From Galeruca laticollis (taxonomy: Eukaryota; Arthropoda; Insecta; Coleoptera; Chrysomelidae): a stretch of DNA of 64,000 nucleotides. Positions within the stretch are counted from its first letter, which is position 1, and each line of letters starts with the position of its first letter. Made by a program: the position numbers and the translations under genes. Where the stretch lies: contig OY998178.1 of NCBI GenBank assembly GCA_963921935.1, forward strand, positions 48,166,951-48,230,950. Reading direction: 5' to 3'. Of the stretch, positions 1-10,288 are shown piece after piece. The notes under the pieces are model-generated. The model ran no database searches and had not been told where the DNA came from. It worked only from the letters and a program-made list of their open reading frames with translations.

Positions 1-641
1 GTAGCCAATATGTATTCAGACAACGAAAGTCACGAAGACATTTTAAAATTGGTTGTTTTGGCAAACTTGAAAATACAGGTTTTGGTGAGAAGAAATGAAT
101 AGCTAAACTCATTTTTAAGATTGTACCAAATAAGTAATAATTTTATATAAAACATAAAAATTAAACGAAAAAATTAATGCGCACCACATTTTTCAGGCGA
201 CAAAGCAAGTTATTTGCTGTGCTACATACTTACTTCTGTTTTTTGCCTTAGGAATGTTTGATACCAAAGAATTAATGAAATTTATAATGCTTTCTATGAA
301 AATAAAAGAATCAGTAATTATATACGCGTCTTTTTACCAAGAAATGCACGATGTTCTATGTTTAAGTGAATTTTCCTGAAAGAAGGAACTTCGCTGATAA
401 CTGATTTGTTGGATTCAAGTTCAGTAGACTAAAATGTATAAGTAACATAATTTTTTTCCAAAATATATCATGACTAATAAACATGGCATTGGATTTGTAG
501 CTAAAATTGCAAATGGGGCCTGTTTTCCTTGAATTTTGGGGCATTGGAAAACTATCTTGGGCCTCTTCAATAATTTTCCTCCAATCCATATAACTTGAGC
601 TATACGTAAACAAAATTTCATCCAATTCGGTCCACTCAAAC
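1..641. other. Unassigned AT-rich stretch
   Basis: I see no gene here. A minus-strand open stretch of about 90 codons crosses 421-696, but its first codons lie in the tail of the neighbouring PLE foldback and the rest matches no family I recognise. It is probably old repeat DNA. Confidence 0.4.
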
Positions 642-653
642 GTGAGACATTAG

Positions 654-910
654 TGAAATTAACTGTCTCGACCCTTACTTCGTGGAATCTACTCATATTA
701 GTGTTTTAAATGAAACTCAACGTTTCTAGTTAATTCCACAATATAATGAAAAATGTTAAAAATTCTAAATAATTGACAATTGTTTCGATAACTGAATATC
801 ATTGTCGTAATCAGTTATCGAAACAATTGTCATATTTTTAGAATTTTTAATATTTTTTATTATATTGTGGAATTAGCTAGAAACGTTGAGTTTCATTCAA
901 AACACTAATA
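654..910. mobile_element. PLE-derived foldback 1 (two inverted PLE ends)
   Basis: Two 100-bp arms (696-795 and 811-910) are imperfect reverse complements around a 15-nt loop. A 42-nt tail (654-695) is present on the left side only. The arms match the 3' ends of the Penelope-like copies near 25.0, 28.5 and 39.7 kb, and share the AACAATTGTC and CGTTGAGTTTCAT blocks with them. The element is flanked by a 12-bp target duplication with one mismatch, GTGAGACATTAG at 642-653 and GTGAGATATTAG at 911-922. It encodes nothing. I read it as a head-to-head PLE insertion in which both halves are truncated almost to the terminal repeat. Confidence 0.8.
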
Positions 911-923
911 GTGAGATATTAGG

Positions 924-1129
924 TTTACGAACAAGAACATTCTTTTTTTCACACCGCGGGACGTGTGGAAATTTAGCGCTTCTCGCCACGCCCGCACCCA
1001 GCCATCGTCCGTCCCCATTTCTATATGCATTGGGCCTACTGCCTAACATTAACTGCTGCGCTGATTCTTTCATTCACCTCTGCCTCTTGATTTCAATTGA
1101 TATCTAGCTCTACGCCTAAATATTTATAA
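924..1129. other. Unassigned, locally GC-richer stretch
   Basis: This stretch contains a C-rich patch around 950-1030 that stands out from the AT-rich surroundings. No coding similarity was recognised. It may belong to the degraded LINE that follows, or to its target. Confidence 0.3.
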
Positions 1130-1690
1130 CTCTTCACTTATTCTCTCTTCTAACAGTAGTTTTCATTTTATGGTTTTCTACTTCTTGTACCAGTAGCATT
1201 ATTTTTGTCTTCTCCATATTCATTAGTTTTAATGTCTGCCTCTATGTTATTAAATTATATGTCAACTCCTTTTCGTTTCTAGTAAACAATACTTAATCGT
1301 CGGCCAAAACACATTCAGATATTCCAACGATTTCCACATTTCTATGTCTTATTTGCATTTGCTTACATTCTGTTTCTACTTCTTTCAATACATCATCCAA
1401 TATCATCATGAATAATGCTGGATTCTGTATTACTACTACCTGTCTTAATTCTTCGTTTGTCATGAGGTCTCGGATTTGTCATTATCTTCTCTTACCCGGT
1501 TCCCGCATTTAAAATTGTTTCTCCATTTAACTCCACCTTCTCTTTGTTGTAGACTTTTCCATATTTGATTTCTGGCACCACTGTCAAATGCTTTTCGACT
1601 ATCTATGAGCCCGTTGTATACTTTTTGATTTGTTTTCAGTCTCTCCTGTATTACCTGCCTTAATTTAAATAGTGGTTGATGAGATACCGT
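1130..1690 (-). pseudogene. LINE reverse transcriptase relic
   Basis: Read on the minus strand, this stretch resembles the middle of a non-LTR retrotransposon RT. A segment near 1560-1690 reads like the block before RT motif A, with LIDSRKAFDS in place of the usual F-D-x-x-K-A-F-D. Weaker RT-like stretches continue to about 1130, in several frames with many stops. The type of sequence is that of the RTE-like endonuclease-reverse transcriptases abundant in insects. No endonuclease or intact YxDD box was seen. It is an old, dead fragment, and its limits are approximate. Confidence 0.55.
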
Positions 1691-1699
1691 ACGTTAATA

Positions 1700-2499
1700 T
1701 TTAGGTCATATATGTATTTTGCAGAATAGAAATTTTGACTTACAGCATGTTCTGATTAATATTGCCAAGTGGGTAGATAATAACATATGAAATCGAATGA
1801 GAACATAAAAGACGAATAAAATCTGTAATAAAATTACATAATATTATTCAGATATCTTTGTTCATTCGAAATTAGTCAATTAGAAAGTAAATATGATTTC
1901 AAATTTATTTGATTTCAATACGAATTTAGTGTTAAAAGTATGATTACCGTCGTCCATATGGAACATATTTACTAACATTAACAGGCCTATCTTTCACTCA
2001 ACCGATTTAACTGATATTTCGAACAGTCCATTGATTTTATTCGCATCATAAAATTAAGTTTAATCGGGAGAAAGAGTTTGGTTTCACTTCTGAAGATCTC
2101 TCACCGATCTTGGGTTTTATTGCCAAAGTTGGAAGAAATTAGCGTATATAATCATTTTAACTAGCTCTAACTGATTCTAGAAGGATGTTATCAAGTTTAA
2201 AGACTAATATTATAGTAGACAATAAAAATAAATGTCCTTGTCTTGTTTGAAAAATCAGAGGTATTCGATTATTGTATTCACTAGGCAGGAGACGGTTTTC
2301 ATAATACCACAGTGAAAATTCAGTTTTCAATTCAGACTTTATTTCCTTCTTATACAGAATAAATTGGCGACGAGGATTTAAAGAACTCAATAGTGAGTGA
2401 TACAGCAAATGAAATTATTTCTATATTAGTTCTTCAGAAGTAAATTCAACGTAAATAGTGTTTTTCACAGTTTAAACCCTTACTCTGTGGAATCCACTC
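1700..2499. other. Unassigned stretch
   Basis: No recognisable gene. A minus-strand open frame of 83 codons at 2157-2408 has no familiar motif. A short segment near 2325-2370 is weakly similar to one near 17140-17185, which suggests a diverged dispersed repeat. Confidence 0.35.
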
Positions 2500-4195
2500 A
2501 GAAAATAACTTCACCTATAACCCTTAATATATTATTTAATAGGGAGATGGGTCTGTAACTGTTCAAATAACATGGTTGTTTATTGGCTTTGATGATTGGG
2601 ATAATATTGGCAAACTTGAGCATATCGGGGTAGATGCCCGTTTGATGATGTAATTTGCGATATAAGTTATTTGTGTTTTAAATGAAACTCACGGTTTCTA
2701 GTTAATTCCACAATATAATAAAGTTATTGAAAATTCTAAAAAATTGACAATTGTTTCGATAAATCAATATCATCGTCAGAATTGATTTATCGAAACAATT
2801 GTCAATTTTTTAGAATTTTCAATAACTTTTATTATATTGTGAATTTAACTAGAAACCGTGGGTTTCATTTAAAACACTAATATGAGCAGATTCCACGAAG
2901 TAAGGGTCGGAACAGTTAATTTCATTAAGTTATTTGTACTAATGCTTTTTTAGGGAGTTTTTTAGAAGGATGTTTGGAATACCACGTTTCCCATGGGCTG
3001 TTTTATTTTTTAATAATTGAATAGTGTTATAAATTACAAAATAAGTAGCTAAATTATTAGTATTCAATGTGTGCGTGTTGTGTAAGGGGCTTTGAACTGT
3101 TTGTGATATGTTGTGTTTAACGTGTTGTTTTGGAAAATCTCTTCAAAAGTTTCTGCGATTTTGGATTGTTCCGTCAAGGTTTGTCCATTGGCGACAATTA
3201 TTGTGGTTTCGTTATATTTATTTTCAATTTGTCTGGTGATTTTCTAGAGAGAATTATCTTCCGGTGTGAGTTTCTCTAGAAATATCTTACAGGTGTAGTT
3301 TTTATATTCACGTACTAATGTGGTGATTAAGTTTGGTAGTGTTTGAGTAATTGTCTATCGTTGTCATGCCTATTTGCATGCAATCTTGTGTGTATTTTGT
3401 ATTTGTCATGTATAATTTTTATTATGTGATCGGGGAGTGTGTTATGGATGTAAGGTTCTCGTCTGAGGGCGGTTGTGTTGATTCTGGCAGTGATAATAAT
3501 GTTTTGTAATTCTTGATTATGTTTGATAGGTGATTTCGGTTTTCTGTTTTGCCAGAGGTTAGTAAGTGTTCATTTATATCCTTTTCGTATTTCTTTCAGT
3601 TCGTGTACTTTCATTGAGGGGTTTGTATATGCTGTATGTTATTCTTAATTCTACAAGGACAGGATCATGGTTGGAATTGAGATCAGGGATTGTTTTCATA
3701 TTTGTTTTGTTATTATTGTTGCGTCCGCTGGTTAAGTCAGTTACGTAGGATCTTTTGTGCTGTATATGTCGGAGTTGTCGCAGAATCTAAGGAGAGTATT
3801 TCCGTGGGCTTTGAGTATTCAGCGTAAGAGTCCCATAGTGGATGCTTACAGTTTAAGTCACCTACTATGAGTGTTTTGGTTTTATTGAAAACATTTATTT
3901 GATTCACTTTATAGTTTGGCGAACTATATACCCCCACAATTTCAATTTTGTTGTCTAATGGTAATGAGATGTCCTCAAAAGAAGAGTTGTTTTGTTGCAG
4001 AAGTTGGAAATGGATGGTTTATTTTTATTAATACTGGATACCGCTGTGCCGACATCAGCGGGGCGGTCCTCTCTAAAGAGTCTATATTCTGGGTTTCTAA
4101 AGTTGACGGTTGTGTTAGGTTGGAAAGAAAATATCAGGTTTATGGATGACGGGAAAGTGTCTAATGAAAAGTAGTTTGTTAGCAACTCCTTGAAC
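2500..4195 (-). pseudogene. LINE ORF2 relic: endonuclease and start of RT (J2)
   Basis: ORF2 of Jockey-clade LINEs encodes an AP-type endonuclease followed by an RT. Here the N-terminal part reads YRLFREDRPADVGTAV near 4100-4060, the usual start of this endonuclease class. Further on comes TLIVGDLNCKHPLWD near 3880-3830, the conserved G-D-L/F-N-x-x-H-x-x-W block. The RT appears at about 2660-2500 as TGIYPDMLKFANIIPI followed by YRPISLL, the entry motif of LINE RTs. Frames change several times between these blocks. The RT catalytic core is missing from this copy, which ends near 2500. The RT stretch is interrupted by the foldback at 2675-2925. Confidence 0.75.
2675..2925. mobile_element. PLE-derived foldback 2, with 12-bp target duplication
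   Basis: Arms of about 94 bp (2675-2768 and 2781-2875) face each other across a 12-nt loop, with one single-base indel and few mismatches. Here the extra tail of about 43 nt (2883-2925) lies on the right side, in the opposite orientation to foldback 1. A perfect 12-bp target duplication, TAAGTTATTTGT, flanks it at 2663-2674 and 2926-2937. Removing the insert and one repeat rejoins the LINE RT sequence. It is non-coding and is an extremely truncated head-to-head PLE pair. Confidence 0.85.
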
Positions 4196-4229
4196 ATTCC
4201 AATAAATTATTTTGAGAAGATTTAGTTTT

Positions 4230-4690
4230 CTAATTCCAGTTTAGCCATCTACCCGTCTATATGTAATATCTATCTATACCAGCGACAAGGTTGTTGTAAA
4301 TCGTAAACTCTTCGAATTTGTTGGTTGCCGTCATCATCTCGTGTATAAGCTCTGCTACCGCTCTAGTTAGCTCATCCAGGTTTACTATAGCTTGGGGTTC
4401 TTTGAACGATTTGTTTAGTTCGGAAAATTTATTCATATCAGTCGATGTTTCAGTGCTGGGACCTTGATTAGGGCGGGTGTGTGTGGTGTTGCTGGGTGAG
4501 GTTGGTCTGATATCCGACTTGAAGAGTTGACTTGGGAAATCATTGTTTTCTAGCCAATTGTTTTGAGTCCAAGGGTTGACCGTAGGTGATAGAGCAGGGA
4601 TATATTTTGTGGTTGCTGGCTTTGCGTTATTGTTTCACGTCTATTTACGCCTTTTGATGTACTTCGGACATACTTCTGCGTTGGCCGGAT
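4230..4690 (-). pseudogene. LINE ORF1 (Gag-like) C-terminal part (J2)
   Basis: A largely open minus-strand frame of about 150 codons begins with the end of a zinc knuckle (HPANAEVCPKYIKRRK) and runs through a polar, proline- and asparagine-rich linker. It then enters a helical stretch, VNLDELTRAVAELIHEM, and stops at 4230-4232. A corresponding stretch, with VNLNELARAVSDLL, is present in copy J3 near 40.5 kb. In Jockey-type elements ORF1 is the RNA-binding nucleocapsid-like protein. The N-terminal half and the first zinc knuckles are absent, so this copy is 5' truncated near 4700-4760. Confidence 0.65.
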
Positions 4691-5079
4691 GCTACTGTAG
4701 TCTGCAAATTTGACTGACTTGGATCTGTCCTTCGTACATAATAATAAAAATTTTCTTTAATTAAATTTTTGATTCCTTGTTTGCAATATTCTAACAAGAA
4801 TTACATGTACAAAGGTGGGCCGATGCTCTGGCGATTCTTTAGAGTATTGTGTGCGTCTGAGGTGGTGGCATTGCTCGTTGCTTGTTCAGCATTATCCATT
4901 CGGTATAATTGCTTACGTAACTGTGTCCCTGGTATGCGTTTGTGGCTCCTAGAACCCTTTGGCTATCCCTAAAAAGCAGCTATAAAACAGGGTCTCAAAT
5001 TGATTGGGAAATTAGTTTTTGAGGAGGCAGTATGACTGACGTTGGTTTGATTATCTAATTATTTATTTATCCGGAGTGA

Positions 5080-5740
5080 TTTACACATTGTTTGAAGAAT
5101 ATAGATTTGGAGTTGAACAACCTTGTTCTGTAATTGACGAGCCCTGCAGAAGGCTACATCTACTATCTCGGATGTCTTCTGCGCAATTTGCGTCTATGAG
5201 ACTCTTACGAAAATCCTTTGGCAAACAATAATTATAGAAGTTTGACGAGATTTTGGTTGAAAAGTCTTTGATAGTAGGTATATCGGCTTTGTCATGTAAC
5301 CATGAGTTTCGGGGTAATTTTGTATAGCAATTGTGTTTAATCGCCATCCGCAAACACTTGTTTTGTAGCATCTACAGGAAGTAGAAGTTATGTTTTGTGC
5401 ATGTGCAATATACTGGTGCTGCGTATATGAGTATCGGTTTTATGATTCGTTTGTATATAAGGATTTTGTTTTGGCTTGTGAGTTCACTGTGTCTAGATAT
5501 AAGTGGGTACAGTCTGCTCATTGCTTTATGTACTTGTTGCGTTTTATGCGCGTTTGCATTTGTATTGCCTTGCATAGTATACCCTAAATATTTTGGGGTA
5601 TTGCTGAGCGTGATGAGATATCCGTCTACATGCAGCTGCGATTGCAATGAGCTGTCTTTTCTAGCTAATCTCCTGAGTAATAAATACTCTGTTCTCAATG
5701 CGTTGATAGCTAGTTTGTGTTCTTGGAAATAAGGCTTTCA
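5080..5740 (-). pseudogene. LINE RT C-terminal domain (J1)
   Basis: The minus strand encodes the thumb and C-terminal part of a Jockey-clade RT in two adjoining frames. YLLLRRLARKDSSL is followed by NTPKYLGYTM, the conserved K-Y-L-G box after the catalytic core. Then come KRIIKPILIYAAPVYC and, in a second frame, MLQNKCLRMAIK. The end NNYCLP-like segment corresponds to the final helices seen in J3. The YxDD core is absent. A frame change occurs at about 5371. Its upstream neighbour in the same reading direction is the ORF1 zinc-knuckle region, which shows the deletion junction at about 5740-5790. Confidence 0.75.
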
Positions 5741-5744
5741 TTTT

Positions 5745-7290
5745 GTGATATTGTGTGTTTGTGATACTGTGTGTTTGTGCGGCTTTCGGACATTCGAGAG
5801 TGTGGTGTGGAGCTACACATTCTAGACATCTTGGCGCTCTGCCACAGTTCGATGTAGCATGAGCCCATAGCTGACAGATGTGGCATTGTATGATAGGTCT
5901 TGACTGTTTTCGGTGCTCCCGTTGAATTCTAGTGTGCTCAATTATTTTGATATTTATGTTTAAGTATTCAAGGGTGATTTTTGAGTCCGTAACTACCAAA
6001 TATAATGGTTTCTTTTTCATCATTCTGGAAATGTCATTTATGTTGATTTTGTAAATATTGGTTGGTTCTTCTTTTATCTCTTGTAGTTGAATTCCTACGG
6101 TTAACCGTCGTAGGAAGAAGGCGTGCGATTTGTCCCCCCTCCTTGAGTAAGTGTGGAAAAAAACTTTCTCAGTTAGTAGGGTATTTTAAGGCTTTCAATA
6201 TCCGTAACCTCTTTAGTGAAAATAATGGTTGAATTCGTTGGGTATCTCATCTCAAAATTGTTTTTAACTTCTTGTTCAAGCTTATTTACAATATATTTGT
6301 TGGCCGAAACGTTACCGTAATCGCTGGACAAGTGGCATTAGATTTTTTGGCTGTAGTGGTTTCTTTGGCTTCAACCTTTTTGTCAGCGTGATTTTTTCAT
6401 CCTCATCCGAATTGGAGGATGCGGCGTCAAGTTTCCTGAATATTAATTTTTTTAGTTTTATGCACGTCATCGTCAGAAACCTACGATAAAGAATCAAATT
6501 TGTTATGCGCAGTAGAGGTAAGTTGAGTTCGGGTGGTCTGCTCGATTATTGTATTGGATATCACATACTTTTTAGTTTTATGAAGTCTGATGAAGAGATT
6601 TCGGTTACTTCCATATGCTCATTTTGTGGTATTGGGATAATAACATTTAGGTCCAAGTTTCTGTTGGTTTTCATCTCAAGATTTCTGGACGTGACGGGTT
6701 TATTTTTTTTAATCAAATTTTCATATTGTGATTAGAATTTATCAGCAGTGAGTAGATTGTTACTGACCCTTGTTTTGGTCTTCACAATCGGTCGATGTTG
6801 TTTCGTCCGTGCTTCCTGGACACTTGTTATTTGTGTCTTTTTAATGAATTCTAGACACTTTTTACCTGAGTTTTCTAGTCACTTGTTATTTTGATCTGTG
6901 TTTTCCAGACACTTATTATTATGATTGGTCAATTCAAGACATTTACTTAGTGATTCGACATCGACTGATCCTAGACATTTTTTGGACATATTTATGATTT
7001 GCTGATTAAATTGTCCATCGAATTTGGTTTGGGATGTACTATCGTTGATGCAAACCAATTTTAGATAGTTTAAGTTTTTATAGTTCGATTCCGAGATTTT
7101 ATGCTTTATTGTTTCAATTTCTTCACTATATTTGCTTTGGGTATCTATACTAACTGCAGCGTATCGTGCTTCGTCGTCTGCTTTTGGTGAATTAGGATTT
7201 AGCGGGCCTTCCCAGGGTGATTTTCGGTGGAACTTTTTAGTGAGTGTTTTATTTCATTTCTTCTAAAAGTTTTTGATTTGAATGTTCCTT
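5745..7290 (-). pseudogene. LINE ORF1 (Gag-like, zinc-knuckle) relic (J1)
   Basis: The C-terminal part (about 6023-5780) reads PLYLVVTDS, then HTRIQREHRKQSRPIIQC and a run of Cys-His knuckles starting CHICQLWAHATSNC and continuing CLECVAPHHTLEC. This is the PRE/C2HC plus zinc-knuckle layout of Jockey ORF1, an RNA-binding protein. Upstream, in shifted frames, the minus strand reads EVTDIESLK near 6200 and a lysine-rich acidic segment (SDEDEKITLTKRLKPKK) near 6400. Further up, repeated short CLE motifs lie at about 6830-6970. Several frameshifts and stops break the frame. Confidence 0.7.
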
Positions 7291-7299
7291 TTAAGACTG

Positions 7300-8187
7300 A
7301 TTTTCTCATATATTAAATAATGTGTAACATGTCATCGCGCTACTTATTCTTCAGCTACTCCTACCTATAATTCAAAATTATTATACTTCGATACGCGTCG
7401 AATGACCTTTTTAACATTCGCAAAGTTCCTATATAAACGACAATTCCAGTCGAATCGGTCTCTGTTTCCTACATCGTTTCATGAAGAAGTCAAATTTAGC
7501 CAGTCGACAATTATATTTTGTTCAAGGGGGTACACTATTTCGCCTTTCTATTTCTTTTCAAATTTTAGTTGTGTGTTTACAAGTCAACCAATTCCGATTT
7601 TCATATTGTGTTAATATATTTCGATCATTTGCAAACGTTATTTTTGGTATTTCCAGTTTTTCACCGTTATTATTTTTCTTAAGAAACGAGGTGCCGTCCA
7701 ACTTTATTTTGTGAAGCAAATTTTCAACAGATTCTGTCTGGTTATTTTTCTCTGATTTAAATTAGCATTTCTTATTATTTTGAGAATAGGGCGGATAAGA
7801 ATGAGCAGATTCCTGTGGTTTTATTTTAAAAATTAAATTCAATTTTTGTATGCATTGGAGTATAAGCTCCTAATCTGTTCATCTTATTCCTTCTTTTGAT
7901 TCAACTTATCCCAATTGAGGTAACAAAAATAGTGTAACTGAGGCCGAATTTAGAACCTGAGCGGAGTCCCAGGCCGAGGAAAGTTCAGACTGACAATTGT
8001 TTTTTGTATTATTTATAACACTTACAGTTTTGTCACTTAAAAGGTTTTAATTCACAAATATTTCGGGTTAACGTTTATTTTTCGGATTTTTCCCTTAGTC
8101 GACAGGATTACTCCGTGGGGTTACGGTGTTGCAGTGATTGGGTGTGAGGGTATAGGTGAAAAATTATTCAGTTAAACTCAGATTATT
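7300..8187. other. Unassigned stretch between LINE and piggyBac
   Basis: No supported gene. Short plus-strand open frames at 7402-7714 have no recognisable motif. A few tens of bases before 8188 are AT-rich and include a plausible TTAA-containing target for the piggyBac-like element. Confidence 0.35.
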
Positions 8188-8212
8188 TAACCTTCCAAGA
8201 CTCGCCCTTTAT
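8188..8212 (+). repeat. piggyBac-like left terminal repeat with TTAA
   Basis: TTAA followed by CCTTCCAAGACTCGCCC. The inverse at 16664-16688 matches at most positions. TTAA is the obligatory target of piggyBac transposases, which supports this as the element end. Confidence 0.65.
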
Positions 8213-8438
8213 TTTGATACATGAGTACTCGCGCCGGATCCAGCAGACTTTTTTGTATTATCTTAACCTCTTTTATATAAAAAAGGGAAATGGCATTTTA
8301 AATATGAAAAAATATGTACAACACTAAAGTAATTCATTTTATTGAAACTACATAAAATTTTAATAAAAAAAATACAAAACAAAATATACTTATACTCTTA
8401 CAAAACAGAATACTTGTTTATAACATATTATTACTTTT

Positions 8439-8531
8439 TCAATTTCTGACACATCCTTGGCACAACATTTGAGCATGAGTCAGACAAACAAACTTTCTAC
8501 ACATTTGGCAAAAATATTTGGTTTTACTATC
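8439..8531 (-). pseudogene. piggyBac transposase C-terminal cysteine-rich end
   Basis: The minus strand encodes a 30-residue end with the pattern KTKYFCQMCRKFVCLTHAQM, continuing LCQGC and a stop at 8439-8441. The Cys-x2-Cys ... Cys-x2-His ... Cys-x2-Cys spacing is that of the C-terminal cysteine-rich domain that lets piggyBac transposases recognise their ends. Coding stops abruptly at 8531, where the Gypsy long terminal repeat begins. The catalytic DDD region should precede it but is missing from the window. Confidence 0.75.
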
Positions 8532-8753
8532 TGTAAGATACTCCCTGTATATATATTTCTGTATATTTACTTTTATTTAATTACATGAAATATATGATAC
8601 ATACCTTATCGATATAAGGACGAGTTTTGCAAAAGCAGTATACGAATAAATACGTTCCACATTAAACGTTGTTCGATTTGTTATTAGTGATTATATCCAA
8701 ATTAATATTTTCATATATATATAACGTGCATAATCGGAAAGTATATTTTATCA
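8532..8753 (+). repeat. Candidate Gypsy 5' long terminal repeat
   Basis: About 222 bp beginning TGTAAGATACTCC directly after the broken piggyBac codon and ending TTTTATCA, followed two bases later by TGGTGCTGAAAT, a plausible primer-binding site. The second copy is missing, so the limits rest on the TG...CA ends and on the boundary with piggyBac. Confidence 0.55.
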
Positions 8754-8801
8754 GTTGGTGCTGAAATTTTTGTTTCTAAGTAAGTGCTAGTGGTAAAAAA
8801 A

Positions 8802-10189
8802 ATGCCGGCTGATAAAGATAATCAACAATGTTTTGGGTTATTAGGAACCTTAAATACTTTTGATCCTGATAGATCGGATTTTTCGGTATTTAAAGAAAGA
8901 CTATTCCAGTTTTTTATTGCAAATGAAATAAATGACGTTAACCGAAAAAAAGCCACACTTTTAAATACTTTATCGGAGAATTGTTATAAATTGGTGCGGA
9001 ATTTATGTGTACCAGATCTTCCGAATGCAAAAAAATTCGATGAATTAATTAAATTATTAGACGAACATTTAAATCCAGTAAAGTCGTACTTCGCAGAAAT
9101 ATTACAATTGTACTCTGCACGGAGGAAACCTAGTGAAAGTGTTGGCGATTGAGAAGCACGTGTAAAAAGTTTAGCTTCAAAGTGTAATTTTGGCTTTGAA
9201 TTAGGTGTCATAATGCGTGATATTTTTGTTATCGGCATTAGTGAAGAAAGGATAATGGATCGGCTTTTTGAAGAAGATGCTTCCAGCGCAAATGTTACGC
9301 TGGAATCAGTAGTTAGATTAGCCATTTCCAAGGAATCTTCTTTGAAGGAACACGCGTTGAGAGAAAGCTTGTGTGCGGTGGTGAAACGAGAACCGACCGA
9401 CTCGATGAATTTCCATCGTCAAAGGAAGAATAAGGGCCAGATCACACGCAATTCTTCTAGCCAGCCGTTTCAGCGATATCAAAAAGACCAAGGCAGCGGC
9501 GGTTTAGCTGGTAAGAATAGTGTCAGAAATCCTACGGTAAACAATCGTAAACATTCTATAAAATGTACTGTTTGCGGTCGTAGTAATCACATGGTAAATG
9601 ATTGTGCATATAAAAATTGTAATTTCCATAAATGTGGTGTGAGAGGCCATTTAGCTACTCAGTGCAAAAAAGTTTCACATAAATATTTGGAAGTAGATAA
9701 TGAAGTCGATACTGACCAATCAATTTTCAATTTATCGGATTTAAATAAACCGGTTGCGGAGAATTTTGATGAATTTGGTAATTATTTGTTAAATTTTGGG
9801 AATTTAAGCGACAATGTTGATAAGAATGGAAATATTAAACCTGTTTTTGTAAATATGCTTGTTGAAAATATACCAATGAGTTTTGAAGCGGATTCTGGTT
9901 TTGCTCATGCCGCAATATCTGAAAAATTATACCAAAAACATTTTTCAAATAAAAAATTAGAAAAGAATGATTTATCATTGAAGGATTATGTGGGTGTTAC
10001 TTTTAAACCCTTGGGATTTGTTAATTTCAATTTGGTTTTGGAAAATAAAAATTATGTATTAAAAACTTATGTAATTAAAGACGGGGGTCCACCACTAATT
10101 GGTAGAAATGGTTTAAATATGCTTAAATTGGGAATCTGCAAAATTCAGAAAGCCGAAAGTTTGAATGATATATCTGATACAAATTTATT

Positions 10190-10228
<39 letters not shown>

Positions 10229-10288
10229 TGCTTCTATCCAGGTTACTTCTTTGATTAAAAAATATGGTGCTATATATTTGATAACAGA
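8802..10288 (+). pseudogene. Gypsy gag-protease relic
   Basis: The frame opens at ATG 8802. Residues 1-200 are a helical capsid-like region of the retrotransposon Gag type. An in-frame TGA at 9150-9152 breaks it, and the same frame continues afterwards. At about 9563-9665 a zinc knuckle region reads CTVCGRSNHMVNDC and then CGVRGHLATQC, for RNA packaging. Further on, FEADSGFAHAAIS and PPLIGRNGL are the aspartic-protease active-site D-S-G and the G-R-N/D block that precedes its end. A (TA)n tract at 10193-10226 has expanded between protease and RT without closing this frame. The frame ends at 10320-10322, overlapping the RT frame. Confidence 0.8.
10193..10226. repeat. (TA)n microsatellite inside Gypsy pol
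   Basis: About 17 TA units between the protease and RT regions. In the gag-protease frame it reads as alternating Ile-Tyr. It probably expanded after the element died. Confidence 0.95.

Larger units (their letters stand above)
2500..4760 (-). mobile_element. Jockey-like LINE, copy J2 (5'- and 3'-truncated)
   Basis: This minus-strand non-LTR retrotransposon reads, from high to low coordinates, ORF1 C-terminus (about 4690-4230), ORF2 endonuclease (about 4195-3740), linker, and the beginning of the RT (about 2660-2500). It lies immediately downstream of copy J1 on the same strand and is a separate copy, because the ORF1-to-RT order restarts. It carries PLE foldback 2 (2675-2925) inside the RT. 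It belongs to the same family as copies J1 and J3. Many stops and frameshifts make it inactive. Confidence 0.75.
4780..7290 (-). mobile_element. Jockey-like LINE, copy J1 (internally deleted)
   Basis: From high to low coordinates this minus-strand copy has a long ORF1 (about 7290-5745), then directly the C-terminal end of the RT (about 5740-5080), then a 3' untranslated region to about 4780. The 3' region resembles that of copy J3 (35.93-36.20 kb) and shares AGGGTCTCAA. The endonuclease and most of the RT are missing, so a large internal deletion has joined ORF1 to the end of ORF2. No clear poly(A) or target duplication was identified. Confidence 0.75.

Noticed and set aside
421..696. Minus-strand open frame of 91 codons
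   Set aside because: Its first codons are the PLE tail read as protein, and the rest has no motif.
2157..2408. Minus-strand 83-codon frame as a gene
   Set aside because: No recognisable motif, and part of it resembles a dispersed repeat near 17.15 kb.
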